Made by a program: the position numbers and the translations under genes. Source: Limnoperna fortunei (taxonomy: Eukaryota > Mollusca > Bivalvia > Mytilida > Modiolidae). Taken from it: a stretch of 64,000 nt of DNA. Within the stretch, counting starts at the first letter, position 1. Every line of letters begins with the position of its first letter. The notes under the pieces are model-generated. The model was not told the origin of the DNA. It worked only from the letters and a program-made list of their open reading frames with translations, and did not search any database. The stretch is from NCBI GenBank assembly GCA_944474755.1, contig OX104122.1, positions 27,369,956 through 27,433,955 of the forward strand. Direction: 5' to 3'. Positions 13,229-22,505 of this stretch are shown one piece after another.

Positions 13229-13399
13229 TTGGACAATAGTCAGTGTTGCAAGTATCGTAATCTAAGTAGTTGCCACTGCAGTTTTTGCCATTAAACTGAG
13301 GTTCAGGATTAGAACACGTCCTATTTCTAGATTTTTCACCACCTCCACACGACGTGCTGCATTCACTCCATGTTGACCATTCTGTCCAATTTCCGTCAA
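13229..13399 (-). CDS. TSP1 exon 14
   Basis: Complete module; NYSDYD is NYLDYD here, which removes that sequon. The W ladder, CSTSCG and six cysteines are present. Confidence 0.87.
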
Positions 13400-14159
13400 C
13401 TGAAAACAGATATTGTTAGAGAATATATTGTTATCAAGCGCAACTAAGTTTATGAAATTTGCCTGTTTAATATGGAAGCAAACACAAAATTTTAAAATGT
13501 CTCTTGAATTGAAGCAATTGTTTACAAGGTATGTTGTATGAGTCATTTTTTGCTGAATTCCACTGTTCCTGTAATGCATTATTAATAAGGAACCAAATAC
13601 GTCGGGTTTATCTGGATTCTTATGCTAAGAACATTTGAAAATACAATTCAATAAATAAATATTTGTCAAAGTTTAAGCACGCCGAGTATTTTACATCTAT
13701 GTTATGATATGTAAGCTTTCTAAATTAAGATTTTAATATTCAAAGCTTACGAAAATCGAATAAAAGACAATATTTCTTGTTAATTTCAAGAATGTAAGTT
13801 AAAAAAAACTTTCTATTGATGACATTAATTAGTATACTGCATACATTGTTTCTATCTGATGAATTACGGTTTTCTTACGTTCATAATAGTGCTATTCAAT
13901 TTATATGGTTAATAGTGATAAAAATGACGAAAATAATCCAAAAATTCATTGATGCTAACATCAAGAACTCAAAAGTAAATTTGTGAGATTTATTACAACG
14001 TGATTATAAATTCAATATGACAAACATAAGAATCAATTGAACAAATTACAAATCCTTTAAGAAAAAGAGGTACATAAAATTATTCAAATGTTTAATATAT
14101 TTTAAATGACAACAACGAAATTCCCAAGATCGAACATCAAACATTTAATAAGTTCCTAC

Positions 14160-14330
14160 TTGGACAATAGTCAGTGTTGCAAGTATCGTAATCCGAGTAG
14201 TTGCCACTGCATTTCTTGCCATTAAACTGAGGTACAGGATTAGAACACGTCCTATTTCTGGATTTTTCACCACCTCCACACGACGTGCTGCATTCACTCC
14301 ATGTTGACCATTCTATCCAATTTCCGTCAA
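14160..14330 (-). CDS. TSP1 exon 15 (right end of the regular array)
   Basis: Complete module with more changes than its left neighbours: NWIEW for NWTEW, NPVPQF for NPEPQF and GKKCSG for GKNCSG, removing two sequons. No stop codons. The acceptor is TTTTTAG. To its right the regular pitch ends and the introns change to an older class C. Confidence 0.87.
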
Positions 14331-14949
14331 CTAAAAACAGGTATATTTATAGTAAAAAGATTTGTTAATGAAATTATGTCTTGTTATATTTGCAAGTACA
14401 CCAAAATTGTTTACATGTAGTTTAAATCAAGGCAATGTTTAACGGCATTGATGTACTCGGCAATATATTTTGTTGAAATTTGTGTTGTAGTGACTGGATT
14501 TATCTTAAGCGATGGAATGTCGTATGGTAAACCAGGATTATGCTTTTGCTAAAGTGGTGAAAAAGCAGTTTAAAGATATATCTGTCACATAGTTATGACT
14601 GCACAAAAATAAACATGTATTGTTTAATACCAGAGAAGGTGACTGAGACCTAAGAATCAGAAGCTTTAGAAAACCGAACATATTTATTAAACTCTATATT
14701 TACATAACTTATGTCTTTCATCGATATCCTAGATTTCTATTGGTTCAAATCGTTAGAGATGACGTAGAATCATTCTTTGCATTTTTCAATGAAACCGTTA
14801 GCAATCACGGAAGAGCACGCGCTTCCTTGACGACGTCCAAGTAAACAAACAACGCGGAATAATTTAAATCAACAAAAATGCATTGTGCACGATTTAAATC
14901 AGGACCTCGCATTTTTAAAATGAAATATGATGTAAATATAATAATTGTA

Positions 14950-15060
14950 TGCATTCTTTTGATTTTTTATTGACGTATAAAAGCGTTGACCGAAGCACAT
15001 TTTCATCAAACGTGCTTCGGTCAACGCTTTCAAACGTCAATGAAACTTCAAAAGAGTGCA
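14950..15060. repeat. 111-bp palindrome (MITE-like) in the exon 15-16 intron
   Basis: Two arms of about 49 bp pair with few mismatches: each begins TGCAYTCTTTTGA and ends GCGTTGACCGAAGCAC next to a short loop (ATTTTCATCAAAC). Both strands look open for 60 codons only because of the palindrome; there is no gene here. Confidence 0.8.
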
Positions 15061-15195
15061 TTAACTTCCTAAATAATCCTAAATTTATCTTAATTGAGGT
15101 AATCATTAAACTATATACATTTCTTTTTAAATAATTAATTAGGATTTCATAGCTTCGTTATTCAGGAATGTAATGATTATAATGCTTCTTTTTTT

Positions 15196-15444
15196 GATGT
15201 TGTTTAACGTCATTTTCAGCAATTTTTCAGCTATTTCATGGCGTACATTTTTTATATGGGGAGGAAGCTGGAGTACCGGAAGAAAGCCCCGCACCTTCGT
15301 TAGGAAAACTGGCAATCCTTGTCAACTAAGATTGGAGTCGAACGCAACCTGCCCGCAGTGTGGCTCGAACCAGCAGTCTCAGTGTTGACCGACCACGTGA
15401 TCAATAGTAGACGAACTACCATAACTACTTGGCCACCGAGGCCC
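15196..15444 (-). mobile_element. tRNA-derived SINE copy 1
   Basis: Read on the minus strand this begins with a tRNA-like head: a box A-like GGTGGCCAAGTAG, then a box B region reading GGTTCGAG, followed by a tRNA-unrelated body that ends in 'GAAAATGACGTTAAACAACA'. This pattern recurs at least nine times in the window in either orientation, so it is an interspersed family transcribed by RNA polymerase III. Confidence 0.75.
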
Positions 15445-15674
15445 CATGATTATAATGGAAACAATTACATTTGTAAAATGCACAAATTAATATATTTTTG
15501 TTTTTGTTAATTTAAGGAAAATAAAATGATACGCATCATAAATGCGCGTTAATTAATACAATTAATGAGCAATGATTACAATGTGTATCAAAATGAAATG
15601 ATACTTAAATTGTAGGTCTGTATCAAATTATATATGTATCTATTAGGTAGCTGGTCAAATCTCCACATGAAACA

Positions 15675-15840
15675 ATCGCCCCCGTCAAAAACTCCCTCAC
15701 TGTTTGCGAAATCGCCCCCACCGTAAAGTCGCTCCCCCCTATGTACAAAAGCCCCTACCTAAAACGTAAATCGCCCCTATGTAAAAACGCCCCACCAGAA
15801 GCAAAAATTGCCCCACTCATTAACAAAACATCCCCACTTC
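15675..15840 (-). repeat. Periodic G-run tract in an intron
   Basis: On the minus (transcribed) strand, eight runs of four to six G occur at plus positions starting 15679, 15715, 15734, 15752, 15774, 15790, 15811 and 15832, mostly 16-22 bases apart and separated by A/T-rich spacers. The spacers resemble one another (AAAATCG before several runs), suggesting a degenerate tandem repeat. Intronic G runs can bind hnRNP H/F or form quadruplexes; either role here is inference. Confidence 0.7.
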
Positions 15841-15950
15841 CAAAAATCACTATATACGTTATCAAAATTAATTTATTAAAAAATTTAAATATTATAAAAA
15901 CGTAAGAAAACACAAATTTTAAACTCGAAAATCAAACTTTAAGTTCTTAC

Positions 15951-16121
15951 TTGGACAATAGTCAGTGTTGCAAGTATCGTAATCTGAGTAGTTGCCACTG
16001 CAGTTCTTGCCGTTAAACTGAGTTTCAGGATTAGAACACGTCCTATTTCTGGATTTCTCACCACCTCCACACGACGTGCTGCATTCACTCCATGTTGACC
16101 ATTCTGTCCAGTTGCCGTCAA
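15951..16121 (-). CDS. TSP1 exon 16
   Basis: Complete module starting VDGNW with NPETQF in place of NPEPQF. The donor is A|GTAAGAAC, a stronger site than the A|GTAGGAAC of the regular array. From here to the right all copies share this donor type apart from the last. Confidence 0.88.
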
Positions 16122-16799
16122 CTAAAACAGATATATTGATAGTAAAAAAGATTTGCTCATGAGATGTGTCTTGTTATATTGGCAAGTACACACAAACTGT
16201 TTACATGTAATTAAATCATGTTAATTTTTAACGACATTGATGTACGAGGCAAAATATTTTGTATTAGTTCATTTTATATGGACTTGATTTATCTTAAGCA
16301 ATGGAATGGCGTATGGGTAATCACGATTATGCTTTTGCTAAAGTGATGTGAAAAGCAGTTCTAGGATACATCCGTCACATAGTTACGACTGCACAAAAAT
16401 AAACATGTACCTTATAATACCAGGAATGGTGTCTGACACCTAAGAATATTTATAAAACTGAACATAAATATAATATAATACTCTAAAATCGTAAATTTAT
16501 CTCCAAAATTGAAGCAATCATTAGACTATATAGATTTCTTTTTAAAATTCAATTAGGATTTGATAGCTTTGTGATTCAGCAATGTAAAGTGTATAATGGA
16601 AACAATTACATATTATGAAATGGACCAATTAATATTTTTGTCTTTGCTAATTTAAGGATTATAAAATGGTACGCATCATAACTGCTCTTTAATATAATTA
16701 ATATTACAAGCGTTAAAATAAAAAATGAAATGATACTTAAATTGTAGGTCTGTACCAAATCACATATGTATTTTATAATATAACAAGTGTGTACTGTGA

Positions 16800-17041
16800 G
16801 CACGCTCACAAAGGGATACCCCGCTTCGCTTTCAAGTCCAATTATCTCCTTTTAATGATATCCGAGGTCAATAAAAATTCTCCATGCACATCTACATATA
16901 ATGTACTTCTTTTATGTTAAGTTTCATTAAATTTCATCAAGCGGTTTAGGAGGAATTGCGCTTACAAGGGATGGGGACAGACGGACAGACAGACAGACAG
17001 GGTGATTCCTATATACCCCCAAACAAGTTTGCGGGGGGTAA
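16800..17041 (+). mobile_element. ACAG-carrying interspersed element, short copy
   Basis: It begins near AAAGGGATACCCCGC and ends TTGCGGGGGGTA, giving short inverted ends (TACCCCGC type). Inside it has 'CGGTTTAGGAGGA', 'GCGCTTACAAGGGATG' and a short CAGACAGA run, then 'CAGGGTGATTCCTATATA'. The same order is seen at 26335-26858, where the CAGA run has expanded to over 300 bp. It is inserted in the exon 16-17 intron. Confidence 0.7.
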
Positions 17042-17093
17042 AAAAATGAATGGAAACCAAAATTGTATAGATTATCAAACATTACGTTCTTAC

Positions 17094-17264
17094 TTGGACA
17101 ATAGTCAGCGTTGCAAGTATCGTAATTTGAGTAGTTGCCACTGCAGTTTTTGCCGTTAAACTGAGGTTCAGGATTAGAACACGTTCTATTTCTGGATTTT
17201 TCACCACCTCCACACGACGTGCTGCATTCACTCCATGTTGACCATTTTGTCCAGTTGCCGTCAA
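17094..17264 (-). CDS. TSP1 exon 17
   Basis: Complete module: NWTKW for NWTEW, SNYDTCNADYC for SDYDTCNTDYC. Six cysteines and CSTSCGGG retained. Class C intron to the right. Confidence 0.88.
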
Positions 17265-17779
17265 CTAAAAAACATATATATTGACAGTAAAAAAAAGATT
17301 TGTTCATAAAATGTATCTCGTTATATTTGCTAGTACAATAAAACTGCTTACATGCAGTTAAAATGTTAAATTTAAAATACATTGATGTGTACCAGGTAAA
17401 ATATTTTGTTTTAGTTCATTGTGCATGCACTCGATTTAACCTAAGCAATTCAATAGCGTATGGTAAACCTGGATTATGCTTTTGCTAAATTGATAAGAAA
17501 AAGCAGTGCAAGAATACATTTGGCACTTAGTTTAAGACTGCACAAAAATAAACATGTATCTTATAATACCAAGGAAGGTGTCTCAATCGCGACCTAAGAA
17601 ACAGAAGCTTTAAAAATACAAACATAAATAATTCGCTTTAATGTTATGTTTATCTTAAGAAATGAAAAACAAATATCGATTTTTATGTGAATATAAGGAA
17701 TGCAAAATCGTACGCATCATAACAACTCTTTAATATAATTAATATTACAAACAACTGAATTTAAATATTAAGGTCTTAC

Positions 17780-17950
17780 TTGGACAGTAATCAGTGTTGC
17801 AACTATCGTAATCTGAGTAGTTGCCACTGCAGTTCTTGCCGTTAAACTGAGGTTCAGGGTTAGAACACGTCCTATTTCTGAATTTTTCACCACCTCCACA
17901 TGACGCGCTGCATTCCCTCCACGTTGACCATTCTGTCCAATCGCCGTCAA
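17780..17950 (-). CDS. TSP1 exon 18
   Basis: Complete but more diverged module: WSTWRECSASCGGGEKFRNR. The change CSTSC to CSASC keeps the Ser used for O-fucose in the consensus. It ends DYC-P before A|GTAAGACC. Neighbouring introns are short (516-553 bp). Confidence 0.87.
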
Positions 17951-18503
17951 CTGAAACCGATTTGTTTTACACAAATTAAAAATAACAAAGATTGTGTACA
18001 AATTGATTTATAAGTTAAAATATGATGTTCCAGGGCAATTTACCTGCCATACATTTAATTTGAAATGTAGAATCGCGGCCTGAGCTCGAATGCGTTTTTG
18101 TTAAAGGCGATGTAACGCTAAAATGCTTCAATATATTTATTACATATAATAATATATATGCAGGTCATAATATAGAAAAAAGCTTTTTAACTGAGTCCCG
18201 AATAATCAGAAGCTTACAAAACTGAGCATAAGAAGAAGGAAACATTGTTTTTATTAATTAAATAAGTCTTCAGTTCTTGCCATAATAAATTTAATTAGGA
18301 TTATAACAGTTCGTGGTTAATTACTTTTATTTGTTTGATAAATAAGGAAATTATGTGCGATAAGTAATGGCAAAAGTAATCAGGCGTTTATTTCCGTTTA
18401 TATCAAGAATGCAAAATTATCACAAACATAAGAATTGTGCTAAAAAATAAAATAATAACTCCGTCATAAAAATATTATAATATAACAAAACAAATATTCT
18501 TAC

Positions 18504-18674
18504 TTGGACAATAGACGGTGTTGCAAGTATCGTAATCTGAGTAGTTGCCACTGCAGTTCTTGCCGTTAAACTGAGGTTCAGGATTAGAACACGTCCTTTT
18601 TCTGGACTTTTCACCACCTCCACACGACGTGCTGCATTCAATCCATGTTGACCATTCTGTCCAGTTGCCGTCAA
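18504..18674 (-). CDS. TSP1 exon 19
   Basis: Complete module: WSTWIEC and EKSRKR substitutions, CNTVYC at the end. The intron on its right is interrupted by the 1.1-kb insertion at 18745-19835. Confidence 0.87.
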
Positions 18675-18744
18675 CTAAAACAGATATATTGACAGTAAAA
18701 ATGATGTGTTCATAAAATGTGTCTCGTTATATTTGCAATTACAA

Positions 18745-19835
18745 AGATAGGGCTAATTGTTCAAGAACAATTAGAAAGGTCTTTCCAAGATACCTTTATG
18801 AAATTAATTTTTCTTCATCTCTTGTTGTGAACTTGACTACAAAAGTTACTGAAACATTTTTTAGGCGGAATAGACTATTTCTGTGGTCCCGAGTAAAAAA
18901 ATACATGGTTGTCAAGGACTTTCGTGGCCGTAGCTAAGGACGAAATGCCACTTCCGGTTGTAAAATGACATATTTCAGTAAAGTACATCATCCTGATTTA
19001 AAAAAATATATGGTTGCTAAGGATTTTTTATTATGGTGACCTGGTTGCTATGGTATGACCTTGACCTGTGACCTTTGAATTTGGGCTCAAATTGAAAGCC
19101 TTTACTTGATGATCATGTTAAACCTATATGTTTACTATATTATCTGTAACGGTTTTCAAGTTGTATGCCAAAAACTGATTAACCGAAATGCGTCAAGAGC
19201 CCGAACTCGAAAACGGTTCATCGCACAGTTTCGGACCAAATATATCAATTGAAGGCCTTGATTAGAGGATTATTTTTCTTATTTATTGTCTCCTTCTATC
19301 TTTTATAGTTTTCGAGTTTTAATGATAACAAGATTAGGATCTAAGGTCGAGGTCACTTCTGAACTTTGACTTTGAGATTTTCTTTAAGGCCATGCCACAG
19401 AACGATAAATGGTGAAGACCTTTTGTGATTTCGACTACGGTTTGTGAGTTTTTGTGATAAGCGGAGTCCTTGAAACATTCAAGGTATACCGCTCGCCTTT
19501 GCTAGTCAGAAATTTTTAGCCAAAATATGTCATAAAGTTGTCCCAAAAGTTCCTTAACATTGGTCACTTTTTAGTTTTCTTGTATCTGCTATAGTTCCAG
19601 AGATTACGCGATAAAAGGTTTTCGGTGTTTGGGCAAATAACTCCGTAAAGAAAAATGTTTCGATTTCACAGGGTAAATTCCAAATAGACGTTCAGTGTCC
19701 AAAACTTGTCGCGAAAGACCAAAATGATATGTTGCATACTTTTTAAACTGTTTGGGTTTGAAAGTTGGCGGCAAAAAAAATAATAATCAAAGCAAAAGCA
19801 AGAAGGTCTTCCCACTGGAAGTGGGAAAAACCTTA
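18745..19835. mobile_element. 1.09-kb interspersed element inserted in a TSP1 intron
   Basis: The paralogous intron between exons 17 and 18 reads straight through (ACAA then ATAAAACTGC at about 17335-17347), whereas here those words are separated by 1,091 bp. This empty-site comparison dates the insertion after the intron duplication. The left end has a perfect hairpin CTAATTGTTC-AA-GAACAATTAG (18753-18774), and the right end another (AAGGTCTTCCCACT, GGAA, GTGGGAAAAACCTT). There is no long reading frame, so it is non-autonomous. The terminal hairpins recall Helitron-like elements, but I cannot assign the class. Confidence 0.7.
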
Positions 19836-20206
19836 ATAAAACTGCTTATATGCAGTTAAAATGTTAAATTTTAAACTACATTGATGGTAAACCTGGATTA
19901 TGCTTTTGCTAAATTGATGTGAAAAAGCAGTGCAAGAATACATTTGGCACATAGTTTAAGACTGCACAAAAATAAACATGTATCTTATTATAACAGGAAA
20001 GGTGTCTCAACCGCGACCTAAGAAATAGAAGCTTAAGAAAACCAAACAAAAACTAATTCAATATAATGTTATATTTATCTTAAGAAATGAAAAAAATATC
20101 AATTTTTATTTTGGTGAATATAAGGAATGCAAAATCGTACGCATCATAACTACTCTTTAACATAATTAATATTACAAACAACAGAATTCAAACATTAAGC
20201 TCTTAC

Positions 20207-20377
20207 TTGGACAGTAATCATTGTTGCAACTATCGTAATCTGAGTAGTTGCCACTACAGTTCTTGCCATTAAAGTGAGGTTCGGGGTTAGAACACGTCCT
20301 ATTTCTGAATTTTTCACCACCTCCACATGACGTGCTGCATTCACTCCATGTTGACCATTCGTTCCAATCGCCGCCAA
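20207..20377 (-). CDS. TSP1 exon 20
   Basis: Complete module starting V-G-G-D-W and reading NPEPHF, with DSCNNDYCP at the end. No stop. Only 163 bp of intron separates it from exon 21, the shortest intron in the gene. Confidence 0.87.
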
Positions 20378-20540
20378 CTTATACAAAGTACAAATATTGA
20401 TATTGATGTATTGTGATGAAGTAGAAATTCCGCTTATATATATATAATTCTAAAACCGCTTATCAGCGTATCGAAAATGAATCATTAAGAAGGAATTTTT
20501 TTTTTGTCAAAGGTAAAAAATACGTAAAACAGTTTCATAC

Positions 20541-20711
20541 TTGGACAATCTTCAAAATAGCAAGACCTCTGCTCTAGGTGGTTGCCACTACAATTTTTGC
20601 CATTAAACTGTGGTTCAGGGTTAGAACACGTCCTAAATCTTGACCTTTCCCCAACTCCACACGACGTGCTGCAGTCACTCCATGTTGACCATTCTGTCCA
20701 GATGCCGTCAA
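20541..20711 (-). CDS. TSP1 exon 21 (most N-terminal, most diverged)
   Basis: Same length and phases but the most distinct module: DGIWTEWSTWSDC, CSTSCGVGERSRFRTC, and SGNHLEQRSCYFEDCP at the end. Six cysteines, the W ladder and the O-fucose consensus remain. The donor is A|GTATGAAAC. Its divergence and terminal position suggest it is the oldest module and not part of the recent expansion. Confidence 0.88.
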
Positions 20712-20823
20712 CTAAAGATTAAGAAAATGTTTACACTACATGTGAAATACTGTAAAGCAAAGTGTGGATTTGAAAAAAATGTTTGTTGCATTGATTTTTT
20801 TTCTTAAAGTTTAATGTACTTAC

Positions 20824-20862
20824 CATTGCAAGAATCCTGTTCCATCTGTAGAGTTCTATATA
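20824..20862 (-). CDS. Candidate mini-exon before the TSP1 array
   Basis: A strong donor (CAATG|GTAAGTAC) ends in phase 1 exactly as exon 21 needs, making Val at the junction. Read in that frame the sequence gives YRTLQMEQDSCN. The acceptor is uncertain: CTACTAG at 20863-20864 would give a phase-1 start and a 39-bp exon, and other AGs would extend it to 20881 or beyond; the open frame reaches about 20932. No homology recognised. The transmembrane exon could also splice directly to exon 21, which also gives Val. Confidence 0.35.
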
Positions 20863-20899
20863 CTAGTAGCTCATTTCTTGACTTTACATCACATCCGCA

Positions 20900-22505
20900 T
20901 GTATTGAACAAAATGGCGTCAAAATCATGTCAAAAGCATAAACAAATACACAGAAAATCTCCCTGTCAGTCGGTTTTATTTCAAATACCATAAGCAACAT
21001 AAGAGTACAAATGCACACTGTTGAGAGTGCGTTCAACACGAAATTTAACGAAAAAATTCCGATCAATTAAATCGGGATAAAATACAAAAGTTATTGCTGC
21101 AACAAGCAGTATCCCTTGTATATAAAAATGTTAAATAAAAATCGGTTTACGAACTAACAACACCTCATTCATTGAGGAAAGTGCAATAAAAATAAGAGAT
21201 ATATGTTGGAAAACAATTTACAAAATATTAAAGATTAATTTTGATCAGCATAACAGATTAATTTTGAGTTTCATCTGTCCAATAAAATTTTGGATTTTTT
21301 TTTCATATTAGACAAGTTATTCTGTTGAATACTAACGTCTCTTACACATGGCAAAGTTGTGCAAATTTTTAATAACAGACAGAATAATATTAAATTAGAT
21401 CAGCTTCACGCACGCGATATCATCTTTTCTGGGACACTTAAAAGTCCGAGGTTAATATCTGTTTTAAGTTTTCAATAATGCGTGCTATCGCTTTCACTGA
21501 GCTGTCTTAATTGTCTTAATTACTTGTTATATCTACATGTATATATAAGTATGCAAATTTTGTTATAAGGGTCAATTTCTGATTATAAAAATTTTTGTTG
21601 TCATTACTTTGCAATTTTTAGACGACACCAATAACTATTTTTGATACATGTAAAAACGAAATGATGAAACCAGTAGTAATCAGAAGAAAATACACGGATG
21701 CATCTAATTGGATGTTGGGGTTCTAAAAATAGCAAAATTTTAAAATAGAAACAGAATTGATTGAAAATCTTCTATATTTGGTGGAACATTTATAAGAGCC
21801 GGGAAAATAGAGCTTTTTTTTAAAAAAAGGGGGAGGTCAGACAGTTTGTTAGTTTCATTAAGTGCTGATTTTTTCACCCAAAATTTTCGGTCATTTCTGC
21901 TGCACGACCTATATTTTTTTCGTTGTTAATAATTTAGTCTAACATGTCAACTTACACAAGCAACTGCTTTCGGAGGTTTAATTTGAGAGGATTTTCACAC
22001 ATAAAATCTTGATTGCAGGTACCCCATATTGAAGATGCAATGTTAATTAGTTGGTTTATTGTAACCTACAATGGACCTAACTATGACCGATGTAAAGGTG
22101 CCATACTAAACTATATCGATCATGATAAGGTTAGATAACTCTGTATACAATCGATAACTGGTTCCCGAATGTATTTTGACTGGTTTAAAGGGAGATAACA
22201 AAATAGTAGATGGTGACACTGACATTTCTATTTCCTTAGTATGTAATTTTAATTAGGGTATTGACAACTTTATGGTTTTATGATCACAATTATTGTTATT
22301 CAAACAAAAATGTTGATTGCAAGGATGTCCCTTTGAAAACAGTTTCAAAGTAAAGTAGAAATTTGGCATTTCAAAATTATTCCTGTAAGCCTCGGAAAGG
22401 TTGTGAATAATATTTTATTAATTGTTTTGTCAAGAAAGAATAATTAAGAAAAAGTACTAAGAAGAGAAGAAATTCATTTAATTATTTAAGTTAAATTATG
22501 TTTTT
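20900..22505. other. Intronic stretch without recognised gene
   Basis: AT-rich, with no convincing exon on either strand. Around 22180-22200 there is 'AAAGGGAGATAACA', a word common in molluscan repeats, so part of this is probably old transposon sequence. Confidence 0.5.

Larger units (their letters stand above)
1124..14330 (-). repeat. Tandem array of exon-plus-intron units (15 copies)
   Basis: Fifteen TSP1 exons recur with low-edge spacings of 935, 935, 935, 936, 924, 940, 936, 941, 934, 936, 937, 933, 883 and 931 bp. Both exon and intron are copied. Two intron classes are visible. Class B has 'GAAGCTGTCTAAAATAAG' and 'GCTAACATCAAGAACTC'; class A has 'GATTGGCTTGCTAAAACAC' and 'GTGATTGTGTACTAGTG'. 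Reading left to right the introns are A (partial, 540-1123), B, B, B, A, B, A, B, A, A, A, B, A, B, B. The leftmost three units are nearly identical; divergence rises to the right. This is the signature of repeated unequal crossing-over or gene conversion. Confidence 0.9.

Noticed and set aside
1124..13579. A second open frame through most TSP1 exons (starts LTEIGQNGQHGVNAAR)
   Set aside because: It is the frame shifted by one base. It has no cysteine or tryptophan pattern, extends into introns without splice logic, and is open only because the copies are near-identical. The TSP1 frame has the family motifs and matching splice phases.
14915..15134. Overlapping short frames on both strands
   Set aside because: They come from the 111-bp palindrome.
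15358..15440. Possible functional tRNA genes at SINE heads
   Set aside because: The box A- and B-like motifs are followed by the shared SINE body, the acceptor stems are not convincing, and the same unit occurs many times.
21960..22025. A possible minus-strand exon with GTAAGT donor
   Set aside because: The phases (1 in, 2 out) do not fit the neighbouring exons and no homology is visible.
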